NCBI GenBank assembly: GCA_025449835.1
Contig: JANWIO010000044.1
Span: forward strand, 1-37,293
Origin: Vampirovibrionales bacterium
Lineage (GTDB): Bacteria; Cyanobacteriota; Vampirovibrionia; Vampirovibrionales; JAGQHJ01
Direction of reading: 5' to 3'
DNA length: 37,293 nt
In this document: positions 8,604-15,836 of the stretch, piece by piece
Position numbering within the stretch: position 1 is the stretch's first letter
How the letters are laid out: each line of letters starts with the position of its first letter
The notes under the pieces: generated by a model
The model's database searches: none
The model's input: only the letters and a program-made list of their open reading frames with translations
Told to the model about the DNA's origin: nothing
Position numbers and translations under genes: made by a program

Positions 8604-9032
8604 TTACGTCAGCGAAAGTTTGCTACCCCATGGATTTGTTGAGGCTTCTGGCTGGTGTTTGGCCTGAAGTTGTTGAATCAACGGTGTTTTCACTTCGTTT
8701 AAAACAGGGGCCTTCTCAAGAATTTCTTTGAGCTGGGCAAAGGTGTCTGGATATTGGAGATCTACAAAACCGTAAGCCCCAGACGTGGCTTCGCTGGAAG
8801 TGCCCACCATTAAAAAGGATTCCCCATTGCGAAACTGTTGGAGTAAAAAGGTAACCCGTTGAAAAAGTGCGCCCACCTGGGAAATTTGATTGGTTTTGTC
8901 TCTGGGTTCGTCTGTTACATCCAAACAGAGGAGGGTTTGGCTGTTAATCAGTGTTTCTTGCGGCGGGGTTTGGTGATTGAGTTGGACAACGGTGGATCCA
9001 AATCGGGGAGAAGAGGTTGTGTGAATTTTCAT
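8604..9032 (-). CDS. FG-motif protein of unknown function
   Basis: 142 aa from the ATG at 9032, which has AGGAG eight bases upstream. The frame extends to a TTG at 9167 that also has a GAGGA upstream; that start would add 45 hydrophobic residues, and I prefer 9032. The N-terminus MKIHTTSSPRFGSTVVQ carries the Pro-Arg-Phe-Gly element. The remainder is hydrophilic alpha/beta-like sequence with no recognised domain (SQTLLCLDVTDEP, SFLMVGTSSEAT, AYGFVDLQYPDTF) and ends TNPWGSKLSLT. A consensus promoter lies at 9219-9247, leaving a ~180-base leader. Confidence 0.7.
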   Translation of the reverse strand: MKIHTTSSPRFGSTVVQLNHQTPPQETLINSQTLLCLDVTDEPRDKTNQISQVGALFQRVTFLLQQFRNGESFLMVGTSSEATSGAYGFVDLQYPDTFAQLKEILEKAPVLNEVKTPLIQQLQAKHQPEASTNPWGSKLSLT

Positions 9033-9218
9033 GGACAAAACTCCTGTGTTTTTCCCGGCCATTGAGCAAGCGAGAAAGCCCAAGTGGAGGGGATGCGCAT
9101 CGGCCAATGTGAGAAAATGAAGCGAGGGGAGGATTCTCAAAACGAGAGAAATAAAGAAACTATCCAAGAGACATCCTCGTATTCATGCCAGGGAGAGGTG
9201 TTTCAACGGATGTTTAAA

Positions 9219-9247
9219 ATGTTAAATAGAATCTCTTGAATTGTCAA
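9219..9247 (-). promoter_or_regulatory. Sigma-70 promoter of the FG-motif gene
   Basis: Minus-strand TTGACA (9242-9247), 17-base spacer, TAACAT (9219-9224). The start codon at 9032 is ~180 bases away, so the transcript has a long leader or the TTG at 9167 is used. Confidence 0.65.
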
Positions 9248-9283
9248 AACAAAAATTAATTTGGAGCAAATTGGCAGGGAAAC

Positions 9284-10198
9284 CTAAGCTGCGCCGTAAG
9301 TGCGTTTTAGAATCTGAATAGGGGATTTTTCAGGTAATACTAACCCGTCTTTGTGAACAATAAAGGTTTGCTCTAAGGCATACTGCCCTGAAAGTACGGA
9401 GTGGCTTACCATATCCGTATAAACCATCCAAGCCGAACCCGGCGCAAAAGTCCAACGGTCTTTACGGGCGGTTTCTTGGAAAGGGGTATTTTCTTTCAGG
9501 AAGTTATGAAAATCCAACATCCAGCAATCATAGGGGGGGCGTTTGGCTTTTTTAATACCCAAAATCTGCCCAATGGCTTTCCACAGCGATACTGGATCTT
9601 TGGGCGAAAAGGGTTTAACGGCATCTTTAAATTGGGATACCAACGCTTCAAACGTATCAGAGGTTTGCCAGACCCGTCCTTGATTGGGGTTGATATTGGT
9701 AAATACCCGAAAGATACGGTTTCCTTGGGTTGGACGTGTGGGAAAAGAATCCACATGAAGCAAATCATTGCGGGCCCTGAGTCGAAGTTTCCGCTCTTTT
9801 TCCTCCACAGGGCGATAGCTGGCATAATCCAGTTTCCAGTGGCCATTATAGGGAGAGAGATGTTCCGTTAAAAAGCTTTGCACCTGCTGTGAGTAGCCCT
9901 CTAAAATTTGGCGTAAGCGCTCTAAGTCTCTTGGATCCTCAAAGTGTGCTCCTGTCACCTTATTTGCAATGGGCCGGTAGGCAATATTCTTATGATAGGC
10001 TGTTTCAAGCTGACGTTGTGCCAATAAAAATTGATGATCGGCCTCTGACAGGGAAAAAGGTGATTTGGGGAAATAGGCCACGCCACCTTCTTCTAAAAGC
10101 TGGCAAAGTTCTAAAGGTGAGAATGTTCCAGCTTCTGAACCTCGAATTGAACCATCGGGGGTCATCAATACTTGGCAAAAATCAGTTTTGGTTTCCAT
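9284..10198 (-). CDS. kdoO: Kdo hydroxylase (KdoO-type Fe(II)/2-oxoglutarate dioxygenase)
   Basis: 304 aa from the ATG at 10198 (AGGA nine bases upstream; an ATG six codons earlier lacks a site). The whole sequence matches the remembered pattern of the Kdo hydroxylase family, which converts Kdo to Ko in the lipopolysaccharide inner core: EEGGVAYFPKSPFSLSEAD near residue 36, LLHVDSFPTRPTQG with iron ligands His148 and Asp150, RIFRVFTNINP, a MLDFHN segment, and APGSAWMVYTDMVSHSVLSGQ with distal His266. Length is normal for the family. It is monocistronic and no other LPS gene is nearby. It implies that the organism makes a Kdo-containing LPS. Confidence 0.9.
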   Translation of the reverse strand: METKTDFCQVLMTPDGSIRGSEAGTFSPLELCQLLEEGGVAYFPKSPFSLSEADHQFLLAQRQLETAYHKNIAYRPIANKVTGAHFEDPRDLERLRQILEGYSQQVQSFLTEHLSPYNGHWKLDYASYRPVEEKERKLRLRARNDLLHVDSFPTRPTQGNRIFRVFTNINPNQGRVWQTSDTFEALVSQFKDAVKPFSPKDPVSLWKAIGQILGIKKAKRPPYDCWMLDFHNFLKENTPFQETARKDRWTFAPGSAWMVYTDMVSHSVLSGQYALEQTFIVHKDGLVLPEKSPIQILKRTYGAA

Positions 10199-10351
10199 AT
10201 CACACGTTCCTACCATTGCATTCAGACTCCAGGTTCTGTTTTAAGCCTGCTTTAGGATAACGCTATAAATTTGAAGAAGCAAGGTATTTGTTTCAAAATA
10301 GAAGGGACCACAAGCCCGGATGGTTCTTCATTGCAGCGGTGACCTGGCCTG

Positions 10352-10382
10352 TTGAATATTTTACGTTTCCGTGCGCTATAAT
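10352..10382 (+). promoter_or_regulatory. Promoter for the thioredoxin/ccdA operon
   Basis: A perfect TATAAT (10377-10382) is preceded by TTGAAT (10352-10357) at a long spacing of 19 bases. The start codon lies ~45 bases downstream. Confidence 0.55.
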
Positions 10383-10428
10383 ACAGAGTGACGAAACAGA
10401 GAGTCCCTTAGAGATAGAAAGTAGCGTG

Positions 10429-10938
10429 ATGATGCCACACAGCTTATTGAAATTGCCACAAAAATATACCATCTTTTCACTCAGTATACTGCTTAGCCTG
10501 GTTGCTGTTGGAAGTTGGTCTTGCAGTTCTATAAATCCAGCTTCTCAAACAACAAAATCAACTACATTGTCTGCGAACCCATCAGAAATGTTTATGGGGA
10601 TTCAGCATGCTTCCCCGCAGCAGATTGCCCAAGCTTTTCCAGGAACACCTGGAAAACCTTTACTGGTGGATTTTTCTTCAAAATACTGCCTGGATTGTCA
10701 GCGGATGAAACCGGTTTTGGAATCCCTACTCCCCAAGTTTCAACATATTCAGTTTAAACACATTGATATTATGCGAGATAAAGCCACAAACCCGGTACCG
10801 ATTAATTTGTTTAAGCCCACGACTGTCCCAGTGCTGGTTTTTATTTCGCCCAACAGTAAAATTGTGAATGTGGTTTATGACTATCATCCTGGCAAAGAAC
10901 TGTCTCCGCTTTTAGCACAACTGAACACCATGCAGTAA
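10429..10938 (+). CDS. Thioredoxin-like lipoprotein or periplasmic thiol protein
   Basis: 169 aa from the first of two adjacent ATGs at 10429. An N-terminal signal (IFSLSILLSLVAVGSWSC) has a Cys after the hydrophobic core that could be a lipobox, although SWSC is not a canonical one. The mature domain is a thioredoxin fold: PLLVDFSSKYCLDCQRMKP with the CxxC pair, FKHIDI strand, and the cis-Pro loop in TTVPVLVFISP. It starts a two-gene unit with the CcdA-type transporter 18 bases downstream. It is therefore the likely periplasmic acceptor of electrons moved across the membrane by that protein, in the manner of DsbD/CcdA partners. Confidence 0.85.
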   Translation: MMPHSLLKLPQKYTIFSLSILLSLVAVGSWSCSSINPASQTTKSTTLSANPSEMFMGIQHASPQQIAQAFPGTPGKPLLVDFSSKYCLDCQRMKPVLESLLPKFQHIQFKHIDIMRDKATNPVPINLFKPTTVPVLVFISPNSKIVNVVYDYHPGKELSPLLAQLNTMQ

Positions 10939-10956
10939 GCCAAAAGGATTTTTTAA

Positions 10957-11685
10957 ATGGCCTCTTTAGATGTTCTTTTACAGCAAAGCCTTACAACACA
11001 CTCAATTGGCGTAATTGGATTTGCCTTTATTGCAGGGATTGTTAGCTCATTACTCCCTTGTGCCTTGGGAATGCTTCCGGTACTGGTGGGGTATGTGGCC
11101 GGATATGGTGGAACTACAAAGGCTGGCCTCTTTCTCCAGCTAACATTGTTTATCCTGGGGATTGCCACCATTATGACTATCCTTGGGATTACAGCAAGTC
11201 TGTTGGGTCTCACGTTTGGCAGTATGTTGGGGAGTGGTTGGTATTATGCTATTGGGGTTGTTGCCATTATTATGGGGCTACAACTGCTTGAAATAATTCA
11301 TTTACCCATGCCGCAAGTCATGACGAAGCTTCCTGAAACCAATTTTGGCCGATATGCGACCCCGTTTATTCTTGGAATGGCTTTTGGGACGGCCTCTTCT
11401 CCCTGCGGCACGCCTTTTTTAGTGGCGATTTTAGGATTTATCAGCCATGAAAAAAATATGGTATTGGGAGGAGCAAGCCTGTTTTGCTACGCCGTTGGCC
11501 AAGGAATGTTGCTCTTGGTGATTGGCCTTTTTACAGGGGCCCTAAAATATATGGCGGTGTTGCGAAAAGTGGGGTCAACCTTGAATAAAGTGAGTGCCTT
11601 AGCCTTTTTGTTTGTTGGGGCGATGTTTATCGCCGAAGGAGCAGGCGTCTGGGGCAGTATTTTACTGTATTTTCATCTTATTTAA
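10957..11685 (+). CDS. ccdA: CcdA/DsbD-type transmembrane thiol-disulfide transporter
   Basis: 242 aa, about six membrane helices. The two conserved Cys-Pro/Pro-Cys helices are visible: SSLLPCALGMLPVLVGYVAGYGG near residues 28-50 and ASSPCGTPFLVAILGF near 148-163. These cysteines relay reducing equivalents from cytoplasmic thioredoxin to periplasmic thioredoxin-like proteins. The partner is the thioredoxin-like gene immediately upstream, and a TlpA-like protein is encoded at 16307. The length equals that of stand-alone CcdA; the periplasmic domains of full DsbD are absent. Confidence 0.9.
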   Translation: MASLDVLLQQSLTTHSIGVIGFAFIAGIVSSLLPCALGMLPVLVGYVAGYGGTTKAGLFLQLTLFILGIATIMTILGITASLLGLTFGSMLGSGWYYAIGVVAIIMGLQLLEIIHLPMPQVMTKLPETNFGRYATPFILGMAFGTASSPCGTPFLVAILGFISHEKNMVLGGASLFCYAVGQGMLLLVIGLFTGALKYMAVLRKVGSTLNKVSALAFLFVGAMFIAEGAGVWGSILLYFHLI

Positions 11686-11694
11686 ATCACCACA

Positions 11695-11723
11695 AAAGCA
11701 GCCTCAATTATTGAAACTGCTTT
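11695..11723. terminator. Bidirectional terminator-like hairpin between convergent genes
   Basis: AAAGCAG (11695-11701) pairs with CTGCTTT (11717-11723), and the loop contains a further TCAAT/ATTGA pairing. Only a short TTTT follows on the minus strand and TTTCGG on the plus strand, so termination efficiency is uncertain. Confidence 0.5.
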
Positions 11724-11747
11724 CGGGCTGGTTGGAGTGAAATTTGA

Positions 11748-13421
11748 TTATTCTGTGACGGCTTCCGGCGTTGCGTACAAGGGATCTACATAATCGGTTG
11801 AACCCAGATAGGAGTAATGACGAATCCCTTCTTGAAGATCCCATTTACCAATATTGCTGGTCCAATCAAAGGATGAATGATTGAGTTTGTGTAATGGTGT
11901 GAAAAATTGGTCCATAAAGGCATCAGAGTCGTATTCATCCTTCGTAAGGATACCATCGGCCTTTCCACGCTCAATAGCGTGAATGTTAATTTGATCTTCA
12001 GGGGATGCAATTTTGTTCCAGCTATTGATGGCTTCGGCCAGACCTTGCTCGTTGATGCCGCCACCGGCCCAGTTTGAGCTGTATTGATTAAAGCTTTGGC
12101 CTTCATCATAGTTATCCAGCATAAATTGTAAGAATGCGGGGTTAAAGATGGAATGTTTCAACCGATCTTCTGCTGTGGGTGCTCCTGATGAAGCACTATG
12201 CTGTGGAGAAGGTAATGGCGGTACCGGCTTTTGTGGAGATGGTAATGGTGGTAACGGAACTGAGTCTTCTTCTGGCGAAGCAGATGGCGGTGTTGGAAGC
12301 ATCAGTTCTGGCTCATCAGATGCTCCTGCCGGTGGTACTGAAGGAATTGATGGTACAGCGCCGCCACTGAAAATTTGATCGATGCCTGCTGTCGATGCAT
12401 CAATGGCGCCTGCCATTAATGTTAAATCTTCTGCATAGGCCCTTGCTGCTTTTGCAACGCTTTCCAGATAGCGAGCCGTGGAGGCGGCATGAGAGTCGCA
12501 GGTGGTATCAGCAATTTGTTTCAGTTGCGCTGCCTTGTCTTCTGCTTCGGTTGCCACTGCCTCTATTTTTTGAAGCATTGCTTCTATTTTTTGTTTAACT
12601 TGCTCACGTTTGGCCTGAGCTTGCTCAATTGCTTTTTGAGCTTTATCCAATTGTTCTTGAGCCTTTTGTTTTTCTTCGGGTGTTTTTGCATTTTGTAACT
12701 GATCTTGAGCAACTGCGTAGTCAGTTGTAGCTTTTGCCACATCTTCTTGAAGATCAAGTGTATCGCTGGTGATTTCTCGGTCAAACTTTCCGCGCTCATT
12801 GGCCATCACATCATAAAGGGAAAGGGCTTTTTCATTGGCATCAGCCACGATATCTTTTGTAGAAGTGCCTTGAGGCGCATTCGCCTTTTTTGTTTTAGGT
12901 GTTGATTGTGGTCCAGATAACGCTTTCAATGCAGCTAAAAGTGTTGCCAGTTCTGAAATATCTTGCTGTAATTCATCATGGGTAATCCCGGGTTGGTTTT
13001 GTGCATGTTGCTGTTGAAGGGCCTGGTTTTCCTGTTGAATTTGTTGAATTAAGTTATTAATGACTTGATCTTGTGCCAGTAATGCTGATGGTAGTGGCAT
13101 GGAGCTTCTTAAACCTGCAAGCAGTGTACCAATATCGGCTGTTTGTGGAAACCCACCGCCCATACCGCCAAATCCTGGGGTTGTGGGGACGCTTGGCACG
13201 GTAAATACTTGGGGGGACGGATACTGAACGCCACCCAATTGAAGTGGTTGGTTTTGAAAAGACTGTTGAAAACCGGTCGGTAAGTTACCAGCCCCTGAAG
13301 ACCAGGAAACAGCGCCTTGAAACCCATTCCCTGAAAAAGTAAATCCTTGCATTGGGGATGTTATACCCTGGCTTTGCTGTGTATTTCCATAATTAATAGC
13401 GCCAAAAACGATATTGTCCAT
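11748..13421 (-). CDS. Large Gln/Pro-rich coiled-coil protein with probable C-terminal EF-hands
   Basis: 557 aa from the ATG at 13421, which has a perfect GGAGGT ten bases upstream; the frame extends 10 codons to another ATG without a site. Layout: a Gly/Gln/Phe-rich low-complexity N-terminus (MDNIVFGAINYG, GFTFSGNGFQGA), a Gln-rich segment with LIQQIQQENQALQQQHAQ, a Lys/Glu/Ala/Gln coiled coil at about residues 215-320, a Pro/Ser linker with repeated PLPSPQ, and a C-terminal globular domain from about 415. In that domain ERGKADGILTKDEYD and SNIGKWDLQEGIRHY look like degenerate EF-hand loops. No signal peptide is seen. No family was recognised; the architecture suggests a structural or secreted protein. 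An FG-motif gene lies ~100 bases upstream in the same direction. Confidence 0.8.
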   Translation of the reverse strand: MDNIVFGAINYGNTQQSQGITSPMQGFTFSGNGFQGAVSWSSGAGNLPTGFQQSFQNQPLQLGGVQYPSPQVFTVPSVPTTPGFGGMGGGFPQTADIGTLLAGLRSSMPLPSALLAQDQVINNLIQQIQQENQALQQQHAQNQPGITHDELQQDISELATLLAALKALSGPQSTPKTKKANAPQGTSTKDIVADANEKALSLYDVMANERGKFDREITSDTLDLQEDVAKATTDYAVAQDQLQNAKTPEEKQKAQEQLDKAQKAIEQAQAKREQVKQKIEAMLQKIEAVATEAEDKAAQLKQIADTTCDSHAASTARYLESVAKAARAYAEDLTLMAGAIDASTAGIDQIFSGGAVPSIPSVPPAGASDEPELMLPTPPSASPEEDSVPLPPLPSPQKPVPPLPSPQHSASSGAPTAEDRLKHSIFNPAFLQFMLDNYDEGQSFNQYSSNWAGGGINEQGLAEAINSWNKIASPEDQINIHAIERGKADGILTKDEYDSDAFMDQFFTPLHKLNHSSFDWTSNIGKWDLQEGIRHYSYLGSTDYVDPLYATPEAVTE

Positions 13422-13524
13422 ATCACCCACGACCTCCGTTAATTTGTTCATCTTGCTTACAACGTGTTTCGCTTGCCCCTTTGTGTTTTAAGGAGAGGAG
13501 CTGTTTTTGATTTGAGCGGAAAAT

Positions 13525-13779
13525 CTACCCGAAAGTAAACGGTTGAATTTGCCTTAACAAGGTTTGTGTCCCCTTGTTAGAGGTATTTTTGCCACTTTTA
13601 TCGGTTGATGCAAATCTTTCAAAGGTATCCGATTTTTCATCCCGACCTGATTTAAACGGTTTGAACGTTTCTGCTTGCGATGCAAATGCATTGGAAGCAA
13701 CCGTTGGCGGTGGAAAACCACCCTGTTGCCCAAATGGTGTTGGGATAATAATGGATGCTTTATTGGGGATCTTGTTCAT
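13525..13779 (-). CDS. Small FG-motif protein of unknown function
   Basis: 84 aa with a strong GGAGG six bases before the ATG. The N-terminus MNKIPNKASIIIPTPFGQQG carries a Pro-Phe-Gly element, the middle has ERFASTDKSG, and the protein ends QPFTFG. It is rich in Lys/Ser/Thr/Phe, with no membrane segment or known domain. It is followed after 104 bases by the 557-aa coiled-coil gene in the same direction, so the two may form an operon. A perfect hairpin (13799-13819) lies just upstream of the ribosome site. Confidence 0.7.
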   Translation of the reverse strand: MNKIPNKASIIIPTPFGQQGGFPPPTVASNAFASQAETFKPFKSGRDEKSDTFERFASTDKSGKNTSNKGTQTLLRQIQPFTFG

Positions 13780-13798
13780 ATCCAGCCTCCGGGTTTTG

Positions 13799-13819
13799 AA
13801 AGATACGCCCCGTATCTTT
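13799..13819 (-). promoter_or_regulatory. Leader hairpin upstream of the 84-aa gene
   Basis: AAAGATACG and CGTATCTTT form a perfect 9-bp stem with a 3-base loop, ending about 5-10 bases before the GGAGG of the gene starting at 13779. It may stabilise the mRNA or gate ribosome access. The sequence is self-complementary, so it could also be a protein-binding palindrome. Confidence 0.5.
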
Positions 13820-14159
13820 ATCTGATTGATGTCCCAATCTGTATAGGTATAAAAACGAAGTTATTAATATTTTTGTTATTTTTATTAAAAGGTGTTAATA
13901 AACTTTAACAAATTCCGATGAATTTGCTTCTATTCCCAATGAAACCAATGGCTTTTGGACTGGTTCTCTTAAACGACTTCACCAAAGCTCATGAACCTGT
14001 ACTCTCTTGGGAAAATACTGAAAAATCAGAATTGGGTTAAAAAACTTCATAAAACTTAAGATACTATCAACTTTTTGCTTTGAATGCTTGTTTATATATA
14101 TAAAGAAATAATTAAATTTATTTTGAAAGTCATGTAATAAACGAGGAGAAGTGAGAAAG
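13820..14159. other. AT-rich divergent intergenic region
   Basis: About 340 bases between divergent genes, with no supported gene. A plausible promoter for the plus-strand gene at 14160 is TTGCTT (14075-14080) with TATATA (14097-14102), 16 bases apart. The segment 13840-13915 is extremely AT-rich (runs such as TATTTTTGTTATTTTTATT). Otherwise nothing was recognised. Confidence 0.4.
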
Positions 14160-14852
14160 ATGATAGCGACCGCACCCAATTTTTCAGCAATGCCCAATTT
14201 TCAAGGTAATTTGGGATTTCCCCAACAATACCCGGCAATGAATAATTCGCCGTATCAAAACAGTTTTGCGCCATCTGCCCCCGGACCCGTTGTGGGTTAT
14301 GGATTGAGGGCAACGAAAATGGTTGAATTAAGAGAGGTTACGTTATACCAACTCGGTCTTATTCATAAAATGCCGCAACAGCAATTACAGCCAACTTTAC
14401 CACAGCAGCAGTGGCCACCAGTTTTACCCCAACAACAATGGCCTACACCCATTCCACAACCGATATACAATGCTGGTACATTGCCCACATCGGCGTATCA
14501 CCAATTTTTAAGTGATACTGCTCAGAATGGTTTCTTTATCCGAACCAACAATCCATTCCCTGGCGAATCTCAGGCGTTTACAGCTCCTTTTCTTCAAGAT
14601 GAGCTGAATTTCTTACAAAGTCGTGGTGCATCGCCTGTGGAAATTGCCGCAGGGCAAAATATGCTGGCCAACTTTGGTTCCTTCAGCAACGTCTCCAACC
14701 ACCCTTCTGGTGGAACCGTAATGCACTTCCAGGGGATTCCCAATACCATTACACAAGCTGGGGTTGAGCAAATGGCCCATTTCTCTGGAAATGGAACGGC
14801 GATTTCTCCCAGTGATATTGCCAGAGGAAGAACCTTTATCCCTGTTGATTAA
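14160..14852 (+). CDS. Gln/Pro-rich protein with MxHFxG motifs, function unknown
   Basis: 230 aa from the ATG at 14160; a GTG at 14151 is also in frame but lies only two bases from the GAGGAG ribosome site. The N-terminus is Asn/Phe/Pro-rich (APNFSAMPNFQGNLGFPQQ), followed by a short tandem repeat built on LPQQQWP (about residues 75-97). The C-terminal half is better folded-looking and contains VMHFQG and MAHFSGNG. The same (M/A)HF(S/Q/A)G string occurs twice in the small protein encoded next (14983-15171). No signal peptide, membrane helix or known domain was identified. Confidence 0.75.
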   Translation: MIATAPNFSAMPNFQGNLGFPQQYPAMNNSPYQNSFAPSAPGPVVGYGLRATKMVELREVTLYQLGLIHKMPQQQLQPTLPQQQWPPVLPQQQWPTPIPQPIYNAGTLPTSAYHQFLSDTAQNGFFIRTNNPFPGESQAFTAPFLQDELNFLQSRGASPVEIAAGQNMLANFGSFSNVSNHPSGGTVMHFQGIPNTITQAGVEQMAHFSGNGTAISPSDIARGRTFIPVD

Positions 14853-14909
14853 TTTTGAAAAGCTATTTTGAACTTTGCATCAAAATAAAATCGATTGAAA
14901 AAAGATAAA

Positions 14910-14939
14910 TTGACATGCCTCAAACGGATCCTTTATAAT
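14910..14939 (+). promoter_or_regulatory. Sigma-70 promoter of the Cys/His repeat mini-protein
   Basis: TTGACA (14910-14915) and a perfect TATAAT (14934-14939) with 18 bases between. The Fur-like box begins at the very next base. Confidence 0.85.
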
Positions 14940-14954
14940 TGCAATATTGTTGCA
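14940..14954. promoter_or_regulatory. Fur-family 7-1-7 operator, copy 1
   Basis: TGCAATA-T-TGTTGCA: inverted 7-base arms around one base, with a single mismatch. It abuts the -10 element and covers the transcription start, the classic place for a repressor. The same box, perfect, is at 15777-15791, and a Fur-family gene lies between them. Confidence 0.75.
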
Positions 14955-14982
14955 ATAATAAGAATTGTGAGGAATGATGAAA

Positions 14983-15171
14983 ATGAAACTTTTACAATCC
15001 ACGAGCAGTCAGTTCGTTCGAGGGGCATCGCCAAAATTTGGATGCAGCTATGACGGGATGATGCACTTCTCCGGAAAAGCCCAAAAGCCATTACTCCACC
15101 CTAAATTTGGGTGCAGTAGTGATGGGATGGCGCATTTTGCAGGGAAAGAAACCCTCAACGTGAAAGCTTGA
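14983..15171 (+). CDS. 62-aa tandem-repeat protein with Cys/Asp/Met/His repeats, possible metal-binding peptide
   Basis: Start chosen at the third of three in-frame ATGs (14974, 14977, 14983), because GTGAGGA then lies nine bases upstream. The protein contains two 17-residue repeats, residues 16-32 and 39-55, on the pattern (S/H)PKFGCS(Y/S)DGM(M/A)HF(S/A)GK; 13 of 17 positions are identical and the period is 23 residues. Each repeat offers Cys, Asp, Met and His, which would suit metal binding. There is no signal peptide. It has a consensus promoter overlapped by a Fur-family box, so expression should depend on the metal sensed by the convergent Fur/Zur-like regulator. No family is recognised and the metal-binding role is inference. 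Confidence 0.72.
   Translation: MKLLQSTSSQFVRGASPKFGCSYDGMMHFSGKAQKPLLHPKFGCSSDGMAHFAGKETLNVKA
15028..15147 (+). repeat. Tandem coding repeat in the mini-protein
   Basis: Two 51-base units (15028-15078 and 15097-15147) encode near-identical 17-residue repeats separated by a 6-residue linker. Confidence 0.8.
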
Positions 15172-15183
15172 TAATCCTTCAGC

Positions 15184-15672
15184 TTAATTTGCAGCGGTTT
15201 TTTTGTGATGGGGCGAATTGCATTTTTGGCAGAGTCCCAAAAACTCAAGGTGATGACTTTTTACTGTAAATTGAGCGTCTTCGGCCACCTGTTGCACAAT
15301 CCGATTCATCCCCGGGCAATGAACCTCTTCAATAAAGCCGCACTGCTCACAAATCAGCAGGTGATGGCAATGATCCGCCTGGTTAAGATGGCAGTGATCC
15401 TCATCTTCCAGTTGGCATTTTCGTACCTTTCCGGTCATCAAAACCCTGTGAATCAGGTGGTTTTCTTCAAGGCATTCCAGGATACGATAGATGCTCACTT
15501 TATCCACTTTTTCGCCTTCGGCTTCAAGCCGATCCCGAATTTCATAAGCAGATAACGCAATATCGGAGGTATTTAACATCTCAACCACAAGACGTCTTGG
15601 TTTTGTAATGCGATATCCCTTTTCTTTCAGGGCATGTAGCGCAACCTCTGTATATTTTTTTGTGTGGCTCAA
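15184..15672 (-). CDS. Fur-family metalloregulator (Zur-like)
   Basis: 162 aa with a TTG start; GGAG lies eight bases upstream and no ATG occurs in the first 30 residues. The N-terminal winged helix shows the Fur pattern (RITKPRRLVVEML at 21-33, then DKVSIYRILECLEENHLIHRV at 57-77). The dimerisation half has two Cys pairs, CEQC (108-111) and CQKC (148-151), the structural zinc site of the family. It also has an unusually His/Cys-rich segment, DEDHCHLNQADHCHHLLIC (90-108). The position of the recognition helix and the weak Fe-type signature favour Zur over Fur or PerR, but the metal cannot be settled. Both neighbours carry a matching 7-1-7 box, so they are probable targets; it is divergent from the 135-aa gene. 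Confidence 0.9.
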   Translation of the reverse strand: MSHTKKYTEVALHALKEKGYRITKPRRLVVEMLNTSDIALSAYEIRDRLEAEGEKVDKVSIYRILECLEENHLIHRVLMTGKVRKCQLEDEDHCHLNQADHCHHLLICEQCGFIEEVHCPGMNRIVQQVAEDAQFTVKSHHLEFLGLCQKCNSPHHKKTAAN

Positions 15673-15730
15673 GCCTTTTGCTCCAGTAATTCCATTCTTG
15701 CTTTATTCTAGCTTGAAGCAAAAGGTGTTT

Positions 15731-15759
15731 TCAATAAAATTTATCTTTAACTATTGCAA
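15731..15759 (-). promoter_or_regulatory. Probable promoter of the Fur-family gene
   Basis: Minus strand TTGCAA (15754-15759), 17 bases, TATTGA (15731-15736). The perfect 7-1-7 box (15777-15791) lies ~18 bases upstream of this -35, so direct autorepression is possible but not obvious. Confidence 0.45.
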
Positions 15760-15776
15760 CTTTGTTGTTTTTGTAC

Positions 15777-15791
15777 TGCAATATTATTGCA
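15777..15791. promoter_or_regulatory. Fur-family 7-1-7 operator, copy 2 (perfect)
   Basis: TGCAATA-T-TATTGCA is a perfect 15-base palindrome in the divergent region between the Fur-family gene and the 135-aa gene. It overlaps the candidate core promoter of the latter (about 15770-15798). Its format equals known Fur, Zur and PerR boxes (7-1-7), while the bases differ from those consensus sites. Confidence 0.8.
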
Positions 15792-15836
15792 ATAGTAAAA
15801 GATGTCGATCCATTTTGTAATCTAAGGAGTTTACCC

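Noticed and set aside
12148-12378. Gly-rich plus-strand frame resembling a small glycine-rich protein
   Set aside because: It is the reverse complement of the Pro/Ser linker of the 557-aa gene; the composition is explained by that.
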